From: TMED8 sp038125725
Lineage (GTDB): Bacteria > Pseudomonadota > Alphaproteobacteria > Rhodospirillales > Casp-alpha2
DNA length: 57,400 nucleotides
NCBI GenBank assembly: GCA_038125725.1
Contig: JAYPEK010000025.1
Location: 1-57,400 of the forward strand
Direction of reading: 5' to 3'
Part shown: positions 9,310 through 18,038 of the stretch, piece by piece
Numbering within the stretch: position 1 is the stretch's first letter
Layout of the letters: each line of letters starts with the position of its first letter
The notes under the pieces: generated by a model
What the model saw: only the letters and a program-made list of their open reading frames with translations
Told to the model about the DNA's origin: nothing
Databases searched by the model: none
Translations under genes and position numbers: made by a program

Positions 9310-10737
9310 ATGATTGACCCTAAGCCCTGCTTCGACGAGATGTTCGGCTTCGACGACCTCCCCCGGTCGCCTTATGGCGCCTACCAGGATTGGATCGAGG
9401 GCGAGATTCCTGCCAAGCTGCAGAAAAAATCGGCGGACGCGGAAGCTTTCTTCCGGCGTACCGGCATCACCTTCAATGTTTACGGCGAGAAGGAGGCGGC
9501 CGAGAGGCTGATTCCCTTCGACATCGTGCCGCGCATCATTTCGGCGCGCGAGTGGGCGCGGTTGGAACGCGGCATCGAACAGCGCGTCCGCGCCATCAAT
9601 GCCTTCCTGCACGATATCTACCATCGCCAGGAAATTCTCCGCGCCGGACGTATCCCGGTGGAGTTGGTGTCAAACAACTCCATGTTCCTACCGCATATGA
9701 TCGGCGTGACGCCGCCCGGCAACGTCTATACCCACATCGTCGGCATCGATATCGTGCGCACCGGCGAAGACGATTTCTACGTTCTCGAAGACAACGCCCG
9801 CACCCCGTCGGGCGTTTCCTATATGCTGGAAAACCGCGAGACCATGCTGCAGATGTTCCCGGAACTGTTCTCCCGGGTGCCGGTGCGGCCGGTCAGCGAC
9901 TATCCGGAGAACCTGCGCCGATCGCTCGCCGCCAGCGCGCCGAAAGCCTGCGAGGGACGCCCGGTGCTGGCGGTGCTGACGCCCGGCATTCACAACTCCG
10001 CCTATTACGAGCAAGCCTTCCTGGCCGACCATATGGGGGCCGAACTGGTTGAAAGCACGGATCTCAGGATTGTCGATGGCCGCGTCGCCATGCGCACGAC
10101 CCGCGGCTTCGAACCGATCGACGTGGTCTACCGGCGCGTCGATGACGATTTCCTCGACCCGCTGAATTTCGATCCGGGCTCGCTGCTTGGCGTGCCGGGC
10201 ATTATGGACGTCTACCGGTCCGGTGGGATCACCATCGCCAACGCGCCCGGCACCGGCATCGCCGACGACAAGGCGATCTACTCCTACATGCCGGAGATCG
10301 TCGAGTTTTATACCGGCGAACCGGCGATCTTGAAGAACGTGCCGACCTGGCGCTGCACCGAACCCGACGCGCTCGCCTATGTGCTGGAGCATCTGTCGGA
10401 ATTGGTGGTCAAGGAGATCCACGGCTCCGGCGGTTACGGCATGCTGGTTGGTCCGGCGGCGAGCCAGCGTGAGAAAGCGGCCTTCACCAAGAAACTGAAG
10501 GCCAGGCCCGGCAACTATATCGCGCAGCCGACACTGTCGCTGTCGACGGTGCCGATCCTGACGCGGCAGGGGCTGGCGCCGAGACACGTGGATTTGCGGC
10601 CATTCGTGCTGGTATCGCCGGACGGCGTTCATATCACGCCGGGCGGGCTTACCCGCGTGGCGCTGAAACGGGGATCCCTGGTGGTGAATTCAAGCCAGGG
10701 GGGCGGGACGAAGGATACCTGGGTTCTGGAGGAGTAG
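9310..10737 (+). CDS. Circularly permuted ATP-grasp protein (peptide-ligase-like)
   Basis: This 475-residue protein belongs to the circularly permuted ATP-grasp family (old DUF404/DUF407), inferred to be amide or peptide ligases. Recognisable blocks are GVTPPGNVYTHIVGIDIVR, VLEDNARTPSGVSYMLENR, and the C-terminal VVKEIHGSGGYGML and DLRPFVL. It begins a four-gene run with an alpha-E protein, a transglutaminase-like protein and Anbu, a combination proposed from comparative genomics to make and process a short peptide modification. No Shine-Dalgarno sequence precedes the ATG, and a -10-like element ends 6 bp upstream, so the mRNA may be leaderless. The product is unknown. Confidence 0.9.
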   Translation: MIDPKPCFDEMFGFDDLPRSPYGAYQDWIEGEIPAKLQKKSADAEAFFRRTGITFNVYGEKEAAERLIPFDIVPRIISAREWARLERGIEQRVRAINAFLHDIYHRQEILRAGRIPVELVSNNSMFLPHMIGVTPPGNVYTHIVGIDIVRTGEDDFYVLEDNARTPSGVSYMLENRETMLQMFPELFSRVPVRPVSDYPENLRRSLAASAPKACEGRPVLAVLTPGIHNSAYYEQAFLADHMGAELVESTDLRIVDGRVAMRTTRGFEPIDVVYRRVDDDFLDPLNFDPGSLLGVPGIMDVYRSGGITIANAPGTGIADDKAIYSYMPEIVEFYTGEPAILKNVPTWRCTEPDALAYVLEHLSELVVKEIHGSGGYGMLVGPAASQREKAAFTKKLKARPGNYIAQPTLSLSTVPILTRQGLAPRHVDLRPFVLVSPDGVHITPGGLTRVALKRGSLVVNSSQGGGTKDTWVLEE

Positions 10738-10782
10738 AGCCGGGAGACGGGAGAAAACGGTTCTTGGGGAACTGGAGGACAT

Positions 10783-11724
10783 ATGCTTGGCAAGACGGCC
10801 GGTGGGCTGTTCTGGATGGCGCGTTACCTGGAGAGAAGTGAGAACACGACCCGCCTCATCGATGCCGGCTTCCGGATCGCGCTGACGCGTTCGGCCGCGG
10901 CCCGCAACGAATGGGCATCGGTGGTCACCACCACCGGCGGAGAACAGGCTTTTCTCGAACGTTACGACGAATATACAGCCGCGAACGTGGTCGACTTCCT
11001 GCTGCGCGACCGGAGCAATCCTTCGAGTGTTATGTCGGCTGTCGAGGCGGCGCGCAACAACGCGCGTCTCGTCCGCACGGCACTGACCCGCGAGGTCTGG
11101 GAAGCCACCAACGAGTTCTGGATTACCCTGAAGTCCCGCCTGCAGCGGCCGATCGCCGAACGTGACCTTCCCGATACGCTCGATCTCATCCGCCAGCAAA
11201 GCTCGCTGGTGCGCGGCGCCATGCACGGCACCATGCTGCGCAACGAAATCTACGACTTCGTCCGGATCGGTACCTTCATCGAGCGCGCCGACAACACCGC
11301 CAGAATCCTGGACGTAAAATACTACGTGCTGCTGCCTTCCATCGCCCAGGTCGGCTCGCAATTGGACAACGTCCAATGGGAGACCATCCTGCGGTCGGTC
11401 TCGGCCTATCGTTCCTATCGCTGGCTGAACAACGGCGAGATCACGCCGGCGGGCATCTCCAATTTCCTGGTTTTCGACCGCCGCATGCCGCGCTCGCTGC
11501 GCTTCACCTACGGGAAAATCAGCGAAAACCTGAAGTTCCTGATCGAGGATCATGGCGCGGAAATGATCTGCGGCAACCTGGTCGATGCGCAAGTGGCCAA
11601 CCTCGACCACCGCACCATCGAGACCTTGCTGGAAACCGGACTGCATGAGTTTCTGGCCGACTTCCTGCACGCCAATGCCGAACTGGCAGGGCAGATCGAG
11701 CGCGACTTCAGGTTTTACAAATAA
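10783..11724 (+). CDS. Alpha-E domain protein (DUF403)
   Basis: This 313-residue, almost wholly helical protein begins MLGKTAGGLFWMARYLERS, the signature start of the alpha-E/DUF403 family. Conserved features include ARNNARLVRTALTREVWE and ERADNTARILDVKYYVLLP. It follows the ATP-grasp gene by 45 bp with a GGAGG ribosome-binding site and precedes the transglutaminase by 12 bp. The family always travels with circularly permuted ATP-grasp and transglutaminase genes and is thought to act with them, but its biochemical role is not established. Confidence 0.9.
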   Translation: MLGKTAGGLFWMARYLERSENTTRLIDAGFRIALTRSAAARNEWASVVTTTGGEQAFLERYDEYTAANVVDFLLRDRSNPSSVMSAVEAARNNARLVRTALTREVWEATNEFWITLKSRLQRPIAERDLPDTLDLIRQQSSLVRGAMHGTMLRNEIYDFVRIGTFIERADNTARILDVKYYVLLPSIAQVGSQLDNVQWETILRSVSAYRSYRWLNNGEITPAGISNFLVFDRRMPRSLRFTYGKISENLKFLIEDHGAEMICGNLVDAQVANLDHRTIETLLETGLHEFLADFLHANAELAGQIERDFRFYK

Positions 11725-11736
11725 TCGAACAGTCCC

Positions 11737-12537
11737 ATGCTATTGAAAATTTCCCACACCACTTCGTACCACTACGAATCGCCGGTCGACTACGGCCTTC
11801 TGCAACTGCGCCTGACGCCGAAAGCACACGCCGGGCAGACCATCGTTGAATGGGACATCTCGGTCAGCGGCGGCCAGAAGCAACTGGCCTTCGAAGACCA
11901 ACATCACAACCTGGTGACGCTGATCGGCATCGAACCGGGGGACCATGATGTCTTTATCACCAGCCAAGGAGTCGTCGATACCACCGACAACGCCGGAATC
12001 ATCGGCAAGCACGGCGGCTTCGCGCCGGTCTGGTTCTTCGACCGAACGACCCCGTTGACCGAACCCGGTCCGCAGATCAAAAAGCTGGTGAAGGCCTTGG
12101 GCGACGAGTTCGACGACGATGTCGGCCGCCTGCACGGGCTTTCCAACATGATCGCGGATGCCATGACCTACGAGACCGGCAAGACCGAATCCGACACCAC
12201 CGCCGAGGCGGCGCTGGAGGCCGGCCATGGGGTCTGTCAGGACCATGCCCATGTGTTCATTGCCGCGGCGCGGCTGCTCGGCTATCCGGCCCGATATGTC
12301 AGCGGTTATCTGATGATGGACGATCGCGAGCACCAGGAAGCCAGCCATGCCTGGGCGGAAGCCTGCTTGGACGGCGTCGGCTGGGTTGGATTCGACGTAT
12401 CCAACGGCATCTCACCCGATGAGCGCTACGTGCGCGTCGCCACCGGCCTCGACTACAACGATGCCGCGCCGGTGCGTGGCCTGCGTTTCGGCGAAGGGGC
12501 CGAAACGATGGTTGTGACGCTACAGGTTCAGCAGTAA
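11737..12537 (+). CDS. Transglutaminase-like cysteine peptidase
   Basis: This 266-residue protein has the N-terminal beta domain (about residues 1-80, starting LLKISHTTSYHYESPVDYG) that precedes bacterial transglutaminase-like domains. The Cys-His-Asp triad is visible as C167 (GHGVCQDHAH), H204 (SHAWAEA) and D220 (GFDVSNG). No signal peptide is seen, so a cytosolic role is likely. In this operon type it is inferred to cleave or transfer the peptide or amide bond made by the ATP-grasp partner. It lies 12 bp after the alpha-E gene and 35 bp before Anbu. Confidence 0.9.
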   Translation: MLLKISHTTSYHYESPVDYGLLQLRLTPKAHAGQTIVEWDISVSGGQKQLAFEDQHHNLVTLIGIEPGDHDVFITSQGVVDTTDNAGIIGKHGGFAPVWFFDRTTPLTEPGPQIKKLVKALGDEFDDDVGRLHGLSNMIADAMTYETGKTESDTTAEAALEAGHGVCQDHAHVFIAAARLLGYPARYVSGYLMMDDREHQEASHAWAEACLDGVGWVGFDVSNGISPDERYVRVATGLDYNDAAPVRGLRFGEGAETMVVTLQVQQ

Positions 12538-12572
12538 CGTCTGGGCGGGAAATCGCTAGGGTTCTATAGAGC

Positions 12573-13304
12573 ATGACTTACTGCGTCGGCCTGCGCCTGA
12601 ACAAAGGGCTGGTTTTCATGTCCGACACCCGCACCAACTCGGGCGTCGACAACATTTCCACCTTCCGCAAGATGTTCACCTGGTCGACGCCCGGCGAGCG
12701 CGTCATCACCATGCTGACGTCTGGCAACCTGGCGACCACGCAGTCGGTGGTCAGCCTGCTCGACGAGCGCACCAAGGCGCCGGCGGAGCGCAAGCCGTCC
12801 CTGCTGGAAGCGCCGACGATGTTTCAGGTGGCCCGGATCGTCGGCGACACGCTGCGCGAAGTGATCCAGGAGAACGCCCAGGTCGGCGAGACCGCCGACA
12901 GCCAGTTCAACGCCACCATCATCCTTGGCGGCCAGATCGAGACCAGCGAACCGAGGCTGTTCCTGATCTACCCGGAAGGCAATTTCATCGAGGCCTCCGA
13001 CGACACGCCATTCTTCCAGGTCGGCGAAACCAAGTACGGCCGGCCGATCCTGCTCCGGGCCTACGACCCGGACATGACCTTCGAGGCCGCGGTCAAGTAC
13101 CTGCTGGTGTCGTTCGATTCGACCCTCAAGGCCAATCTTTCCGTCGGCCTGCCGCTGGACATGCAGACCTACCAAGTGGACAGTTTCAAGATCGGCGAGC
13201 AGCGCCGCTTCGAGTTCGACGACCCCTATTACCAGACCGTTTCGGCCGGCTGGGGCGAGGCCCTAAAGAGCGCCTTGCAGGCGCTGCCGGGCTTCAAGTT
13301 CTAG
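12573..13304 (+). CDS. anbu: Anbu, ancestral bacterial proteasome-like peptidase
   Basis: This 243-residue Ntn-hydrolase is related to proteasome beta subunits and HslV. The N-terminus MTYCVGLRLNKGLVFMSDTR matches the Anbu family; after Met removal the threonine at position 2 is the candidate N-terminal nucleophile. The SDTRTNSGVDN motif and the distal QTVSAGWGEAL segment also fit. Solved homologues form open helical rings in the cytosol with weak or no proteolytic activity on standard substrates. Placement directly after the ATP-grasp/alpha-E/transglutaminase genes is the known conserved context. Its 3' end overlaps the convergent trmFO gene by 11 bp. Confidence 0.9.
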   Translation: MTYCVGLRLNKGLVFMSDTRTNSGVDNISTFRKMFTWSTPGERVITMLTSGNLATTQSVVSLLDERTKAPAERKPSLLEAPTMFQVARIVGDTLREVIQENAQVGETADSQFNATIILGGQIETSEPRLFLIYPEGNFIEASDDTPFFQVGETKYGRPILLRAYDPDMTFEAAVKYLLVSFDSTLKANLSVGLPLDMQTYQVDSFKIGEQRRFEFDDPYYQTVSAGWGEALKSALQALPGFKF

Positions 13305-14673
13305 CGCCGGTGCCGCCGTTTCCCATCCAGCTTTCCAGGTCTTCGCGCGCGCGGGTGCTATAGGCCATCTTGCGGTCGCGGCCCTTGAGCTTGCGGCCCT
13401 TTTCGTTGCGCGCATCGACCGGCGGGAACAGGCCGAAGTTGACGTTCATGGGCTGGAAGGTCTCGGCGTCGGCGCCGAGTGTCACGTGGTTGAGAATGGC
13501 GCCGAGCGCCGTGGTTTCCGGCGGTGCGGCGAATGTCCGGCCGAGCCGGTCGGCGGCGGCGAAGCGGCCGGCGAGAAGACCCAGCGCCGAGCTTTCCACG
13601 TAGCCTTCGCAGCCGGTGATCTGGCCGGCGAAGCGGAGCCTGGGATCGGCCTTGAGGCGCAACGTCGGGTCCAAGAGCTTGGGGCTGTTCAGGAAGGTGT
13701 TGCGGTGCACGCCGCCGAGGCGCGCGAACTCGGCGTTCTCCAGCCCCGGAATGGTGCGGAAGATGCGCTTCTGTTCGCCGTACGTGAGCTTGGTCTGGAA
13801 GCCGACCATGTTGAACAGCGTGCCGAGCGCGTTGTCCTGGCGCAACTGCACGATGGCGTGCGGCTTGACGGTGGGGTTGTTGGGATCGGTCAGGCCGACC
13901 GGCTTCATCGGCCCGAAGGCCAGGGTCTGCGGGCCGCGCTCGGCCATCACCTCGATCGGCAGGCAGCCCTCGAAGTAGGGCGTGTCCTTCTCCCACTCGC
14001 GGAACTCGGTCTTGCCGCCGGTGACTAGCGCCTCGATGAAGGCCTGGTACTGGGCTTCGGTCATCGGGCAGTTGATATAATCCTTGCCGGTGCCCTTATC
14101 GTAGCGCGACTGGAACCAGGCCTTGGAGAAATCGATACTTTCCCTGTAGACGATGGGCGCGATGGCATCGAAGAAGGCGAGCGACGTCTCGCCCGTCAAC
14201 GCCGCGATGGCTTCGGCGAGAGCCGGCGAGGTCAGGGGGCCTGTGGCGACGATGACGGAATCCCAATCGGCGGGCGGCAGGCCGGCGACCTCGCCGCGCT
14301 CGATCCCGATCAGCGGATGGCGCGCCAAGCGCTCGGTGACGGCGGCGCTGAAGCCGTCACGGTCGACCGCCAGCGCCCCACCGGCGGGGACGCTGTGGGC
14401 GTCGGCGGCGGAGAAGATAAGCGAGCCCAGCTTGCGCATTTCCTCGTGCAGCAGGCCGACGGCATTGGCGTCGGCATCGTCGGATCGGAACGAGTTGGAG
14501 CAGACAAGCTCCGCCAATCCGTCCGTCTGGTGCGCGGCGGTGGCGCGCTCCGGGCGCATCTCGTGCAGGACGACCGGCACGCCGGCCTCGGCCAGTTGCC
14601 AGGCGGCCTCGGAGCCGGCAAGGCCGCCGCCAACGACGTGAACGGGCTTCGGGTTGTCAGTGTCTTGGGTCAT
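13294..14673 (-). CDS. trmFO: Methylenetetrahydrofolate-tRNA-(uracil-5-)-methyltransferase TrmFO
   Basis: This FAD- and folate-dependent enzyme makes 5-methyluridine at position 54 of the tRNA T-loop. The N-terminus has the dinucleotide-binding motif VHVVGGGLAGSEAAWQL followed by HEMRP. Further family blocks are ELVCSNSFRSDD, the GGALAVDRDGFS segment and NVNFGLFPP near the C-terminus. I prefer the ATG at 14673 (459 residues), which begins just before the FAD fold. The frame stays open to 14718, so an upstream start is possible. Use of TrmFO rather than TrmA is common in alphaproteobacteria. The 3' end overlaps that of Anbu. Confidence 0.95.
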   Translation of the reverse strand: MTQDTDNPKPVHVVGGGLAGSEAAWQLAEAGVPVVLHEMRPERATAAHQTDGLAELVCSNSFRSDDADANAVGLLHEEMRKLGSLIFSAADAHSVPAGGALAVDRDGFSAAVTERLARHPLIGIERGEVAGLPPADWDSVIVATGPLTSPALAEAIAALTGETSLAFFDAIAPIVYRESIDFSKAWFQSRYDKGTGKDYINCPMTEAQYQAFIEALVTGGKTEFREWEKDTPYFEGCLPIEVMAERGPQTLAFGPMKPVGLTDPNNPTVKPHAIVQLRQDNALGTLFNMVGFQTKLTYGEQKRIFRTIPGLENAEFARLGGVHRNTFLNSPKLLDPTLRLKADPRLRFAGQITGCEGYVESSALGLLAGRFAAADRLGRTFAAPPETTALGAILNHVTLGADAETFQPMNVNFGLFPPVDARNEKGRKLKGRDRKMAYSTRAREDLESWMGNGGTGART

Positions 14674-14759
14674 GGTTGAGCGGAACATAGTGACGCCGGA
14701 CACAGCCGGCAATGCCAAAACAAGCTAGTCTGGTTGCGCGAACCGCGTGAATGAGGAAG

Positions 14760-14912
14760 ATGGTTGTGAACGGCACTACACCCTCGGAGAAAACGGGACA
14801 TCAATCGTCGATGAGCTTGCAGGATTCGCCCGAGTTCAAGGACTAATGGACCAAGATCACCCAAAAGGAACTGGATGAGATCCTGGCCCGGCATGAACGC
14901 TTCGCCAAGAAC
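14760..14912 (+). pseudogene. 5' segment of the pentapeptide-repeat gene, separated by an in-frame TAA
   Basis: A GAGG at 14753-14756 precedes an ATG (14760) and an in-frame GTG (14766). They begin 28 protein-like codons ending SPEFKD, then TAA at 14844-14846. The same frame continues after the TAA with WTKITQKELDEILARHERF and runs into the main open frame at 14913. DEILARHERF resembles QEILIAHDRW inside the downstream protein. I therefore think this stretch was coding and that a nonsense change interrupts it. Confidence 0.6.
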
Positions 14913-16172
14913 ATGGGCGGCGGCGAACGGGCGAAGCTTGGCATGCACGACCTGTCCTACCTGGACATGTCGGACCGCGACCTGACGCGTGCCGATTTCA
15001 CCGGCGCGCTGCTGTGTCACTGCTCGCTGAACAACGCGATCATGCAGGATGCCATCCTGTTCGCGGCCGATCTTCGCTTTGCCGACATGCGCGAAGCCAC
15101 GTTCGATCGTGCCGACCTGCGCGGCGCCTGCATGGCCGGGGCCGATCTTTCCGGCGCTTCGATGATCGATACCGACATGCGTGACGGCGTGCTGCTGAAG
15201 CCCAACGCATCGGGCGGCGATCTGGTCGCCGTCGTTCATGACGAAGCCACCGGCGGGCTCGAGCGCGCCATCGCGCGCGGCGCCAACATGAAGGGCGCCA
15301 AGGTTTCCGACTCGATGATCGTCCAGACCGATCTCACCGACTGCAACCTGGAGAACGCCAAGTTCATCCGCGCCAACCTGTCGCTCACCAACCTGACCGG
15401 TTGCAACCTGCAGGGCGCCGACTTCACCGAGGCGGTGCTGTCGGGCGCCATTTTCCGGGGCGCGGTGTTTTCCAACACCGTCCTCGACAACGCCGATCTC
15501 TCCGGCGCCAACCTGATCGGCGCCATCTTCGATAGCGTCGATTTCTCCAAGGTCGATCTCTCGGAAGCCATGCTGCCGAAGGGCGTCGAGGAGATGGATC
15601 AGTCGTTCCAGGAAATCCTCATCGCCCACGACCGCTGGGTGAAGTCGAACGGCAAGGAAGGTGCCCGCGCCGAACTTTCCGAGATGGACCTTTCTGGCCA
15701 GAATCTGGAGCGGGTCAACCTGTCGGCGGCCGATCTTTCCTACGCGGTACTGCGCGGTACGCGATGCTCGAAGGCGGACCTCTTGATGGCCGATCTCTCC
15801 TATGCCGATCTGCGCGGTGTCATCATGGACCGCGCCGACCTGCGCGGCGCCAAGCTGACCCGCGCCAACCTGGTCGACGCCAATTTGGTCGGCGCGGTGA
15901 TGAGCGAAGTCAACGTCTCGACCCGTGCCGGCGGCGGCGAGTGGCGCTGTTCGCTCGAAAACGCGCGCCTGCACCGCGCGCTGCTGGCCGGTGCCATCAT
16001 CCGCAACGCCGATCTCGAGGGCGCCGATCTTCGTGACGCCGACCTGCGCGACGCCGATCTTTCCGGATCGCTGCTCACCGACGCCGACTTCCGCGGCGCC
16101 GATCTGCGCGGCGCCAATCTCAACAATACCGACAAGCGCGGTGCCAAGGGTCTGCCGAAGACCGAGTATTGA
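14913..16172 (+). CDS. Pentapeptide-repeat protein
   Basis: The open frame encodes 419 residues dominated by A(D/N)LxX pentapeptide repeats, which fold into a right-handed quadrilateral beta helix. Two repeat blocks (about residues 15-225 and 258-415) are separated by a helical linker with QEILIAHDRWVKSNGKEGA. A segment resembling that linker (DEILARHERF) lies just before the ATG used here. The ATG at 14913 has no Shine-Dalgarno sequence, and coding-like sequence continues upstream to an in-frame TAA, so the true N-terminus is uncertain. There is no signal peptide. Pentapeptide proteins can mimic DNA or act as scaffolds; no specific role is indicated here. The long antisense frame opposite this gene is a repeat artefact. 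Confidence 0.8.
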   Translation: MGGGERAKLGMHDLSYLDMSDRDLTRADFTGALLCHCSLNNAIMQDAILFAADLRFADMREATFDRADLRGACMAGADLSGASMIDTDMRDGVLLKPNASGGDLVAVVHDEATGGLERAIARGANMKGAKVSDSMIVQTDLTDCNLENAKFIRANLSLTNLTGCNLQGADFTEAVLSGAIFRGAVFSNTVLDNADLSGANLIGAIFDSVDFSKVDLSEAMLPKGVEEMDQSFQEILIAHDRWVKSNGKEGARAELSEMDLSGQNLERVNLSAADLSYAVLRGTRCSKADLLMADLSYADLRGVIMDRADLRGAKLTRANLVDANLVGAVMSEVNVSTRAGGGEWRCSLENARLHRALLAGAIIRNADLEGADLRDADLRDADLSGSLLTDADFRGADLRGANLNNTDKRGAKGLPKTEY

Positions 16173-16358
16173 GCGGCGCCTCCGTTCACGAACAGTTGTA
16201 AGCCGCGCCACCGGACGCCGCGTTGATTTCCGAATCAATGTGTGAGAGGCTTTTCGCAACCTTTCCATAAGGGGGCGGCTGACGCCCACGCGAAAAGAAC
16301 AACCAAGACGACAAAAACACGGCGTGTGGTCGGCAGCTCTCGAAACGAGGAGCCGTTC

Positions 16359-17156
16359 ATGAAACGTCTGTTTGCCATCTTCCTTCTGGTTTCCATCGCC
16401 GGGATTTCCCAGGTGCGCGCCGCGCCGCAGGTGCTCGGCGTCATCGCCTATAACGATCCCGTGCCCATGGCCTGCGCCAACGGCCAATGCTGGGCCGAAC
16501 TGGTGACCATCTGCCTGCAGAAGAACCGCCCGAATCCAGCGGCCGGAACCGCCTATCAATTCCATGGCCGGGCTGGCGCTGAACTGGTCGTCACCGGCGC
16601 GGACGGCCGCACGCAGCGGCTGCCGGCGGCGGACTACGTGCGCGTCAGCGCCACGCGCGGCTTCACCTCCGTGCGTGTCGAGATCACCGAGCGCAAACTG
16701 CGCGAACTGGGTGCCGCCGGTGCCGGTATCACGGTTGGTTCGGAAATGTCGCTGGTGCCGGTTCAGGTGGCCGGTGATCCCAACCCCATCACCACCGATG
16801 AACTGGCCTACGTGAGTGACTTCCTGCGTCCCGAGGCGGACCGCTGGCTCGCCGCCAACGACGGCCGCGCCCAGGCGACACGGCTGGTCAACCGCATGGT
16901 CAACATCACGCCCCGGGTCGGCCGCATGAAGGCTGCCGAGCGCGCCACGCTGCTTAGCCGCGCGGAACAGTCGACGTCGCGTCAGTTCAGCGCCGAGGGC
17001 CGCACCGGTGCCAAGACCGCCTTCGACGCCTGCCGCTATCAGGTCGAGGACCTGGGCCGCTACGTTTCCATGCGTCAGTGCCTGGAAGCGAAGCACGATT
17101 TCAACATGCTCGACGTCAACAACGAGTACTGGCGCGCCACCATGCCCGGGAGCTGA
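16359..17156 (+). CDS. Uncharacterised periplasmic protein
   Basis: This 265-residue protein has a clear signal peptide (MKRLFAIFLLVSIAGI, likely cleavage after VRAA) and a GAGGAG ribosome-binding site. The mature part starts with a Cys-containing segment (MACANGQCWAELVTICLQ), suggesting disulfides, and a later pair (DACRYQVEDL, SMRQCLEAK). I recognise no named domain. The frame is open from 16242, but the ATG at 16359 fits both the signal peptide and the ribosome-binding site. The 186 bp upstream hold no gene I can support. Confidence 0.75.
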   Translation: MKRLFAIFLLVSIAGISQVRAAPQVLGVIAYNDPVPMACANGQCWAELVTICLQKNRPNPAAGTAYQFHGRAGAELVVTGADGRTQRLPAADYVRVSATRGFTSVRVEITERKLRELGAAGAGITVGSEMSLVPVQVAGDPNPITTDELAYVSDFLRPEADRWLAANDGRAQATRLVNRMVNITPRVGRMKAAERATLLSRAEQSTSRQFSAEGRTGAKTAFDACRYQVEDLGRYVSMRQCLEAKHDFNMLDVNNEYWRATMPGS

Positions 17157-17175
17157 TCCAGCTCCCCAAGCGTCA

Positions 17176-17204
17176 TTGGCGGCGTCCGTTTTTGTGCATA
17201 TAGT
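17176..17204 (+). promoter_or_regulatory. Sigma-70-type promoter for the CoA-transferase operon
   Basis: TTGGCG (17176-17181), a 17-bp spacer and TATAGT (17199-17204, five of six to consensus) form a good promoter. The -10 ends 6 bp before the ATG at 17211, so transcription should start at or next to the initiation codon. No Shine-Dalgarno sequence is present, which fits a leaderless mRNA. Confidence 0.6.
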
Positions 17205-17210
17205 GGGCGC

Positions 17211-18038
17211 ATGAATACATATACCAGTGTCGACGCCCTTGCGGCGCAGGTGTCGGATGGCGCGCTTGTCGCCATGCCGGCCGAACAAAGCTACGTCTCC
17301 ATGGCCATGGTCCGCGCCCTGATCCGGCGCGGCGTCAAGGACCTGCATCTGCTCTGCGTGCCCATCGGCAGCTTGGCCGCGGACATGCTGATCGGCGCGG
17401 GCTGCGTCTCGACCATCGAGTGCGCCGCCGTCAGCCTGGGCGAGTTCGGCCTGGCGCCGCGCTTCGGCGCCGCCGTCGAGCAGGGATCCATCCGCATCAA
17501 GGAATCCACCTGCCCGGCGATCCACGCCGCGTTGCAGGCGGGCGAGAAGGGCGTGCCGTTCATGCCGCTGACGGGGCTCATCGGCTCCGACATCCTGGCC
17601 AGCCGCGACGACTGGAAAGTGGTCGACGATCCGCTTGGAGAAGGCAACGGCCCGATCGCGCTGCTGCCGGCGATCCGGCCCGATTTCGCCATCTTCCACG
17701 CGCCGCTGGCCGACCGGGATGGCAATGTCTGGATCAGCCGCCGGCGCGAACTGGTGCCGTTGGCGCATGCCTCCAAATCCTCCCTGATTACCGCCGAGCG
17801 CGTCACCGACGACAACTTGGTCGCCAGCGACACCATGGCGGCGGGGTCGATCCCCAATCTCTACATCGGCGGCCTCGCCGAAGCGCGGCGCGGTGCCAGG
17901 CCCCTGGGGCTGCCGGGCTATTATCCGGCGGACGCAGAGACCTACCGGACCTACGCCCGCATGGCCCGCACCGAAGAGGGCTTCCGCGCCTTCATGGACG
18001 AGTTCCTGGGCGACGAACTGGCGGCGGCGGCGGAATGA
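17211..18038 (+). CDS. CoA-transferase family protein, subunit A
   Basis: This 275-residue protein resembles the A subunit of family I CoA-transferases of the glutaconate CoA-transferase/IpdA type. Conserved features include LVAMPAEQSYVSMAMVRALI, the IKESTC segment and PDFAIFHAPLADRDGNVW. It is translationally coupled to subunit B through a 4-bp ATGA overlap. Such pairs move CoA between carboxylic acids or, in the IpdAB subgroup, hydrolyse a ring-containing acyl-CoA. The substrate cannot be read here. The mRNA may be leaderless. Confidence 0.85.
   Translation: MNTYTSVDALAAQVSDGALVAMPAEQSYVSMAMVRALIRRGVKDLHLLCVPIGSLAADMLIGAGCVSTIECAAVSLGEFGLAPRFGAAVEQGSIRIKESTCPAIHAALQAGEKGVPFMPLTGLIGSDILASRDDWKVVDDPLGEGNGPIALLPAIRPDFAIFHAPLADRDGNVWISRRRELVPLAHASKSSLITAERVTDDNLVASDTMAAGSIPNLYIGGLAEARRGARPLGLPGYYPADAETYRTYARMARTEEGFRAFMDEFLGDELAAAAE

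Noticed and set aside
14670..17768. A 1032-codon minus-strand open frame with repeated Val-Gly-Glu-Ile-Gly-type units
   Set aside because: It is antisense to the pentapeptide-repeat gene and to CoA-transferase A. The periodicity mirrors the A(D/N)LxX repeats, and the sense genes have clear families.
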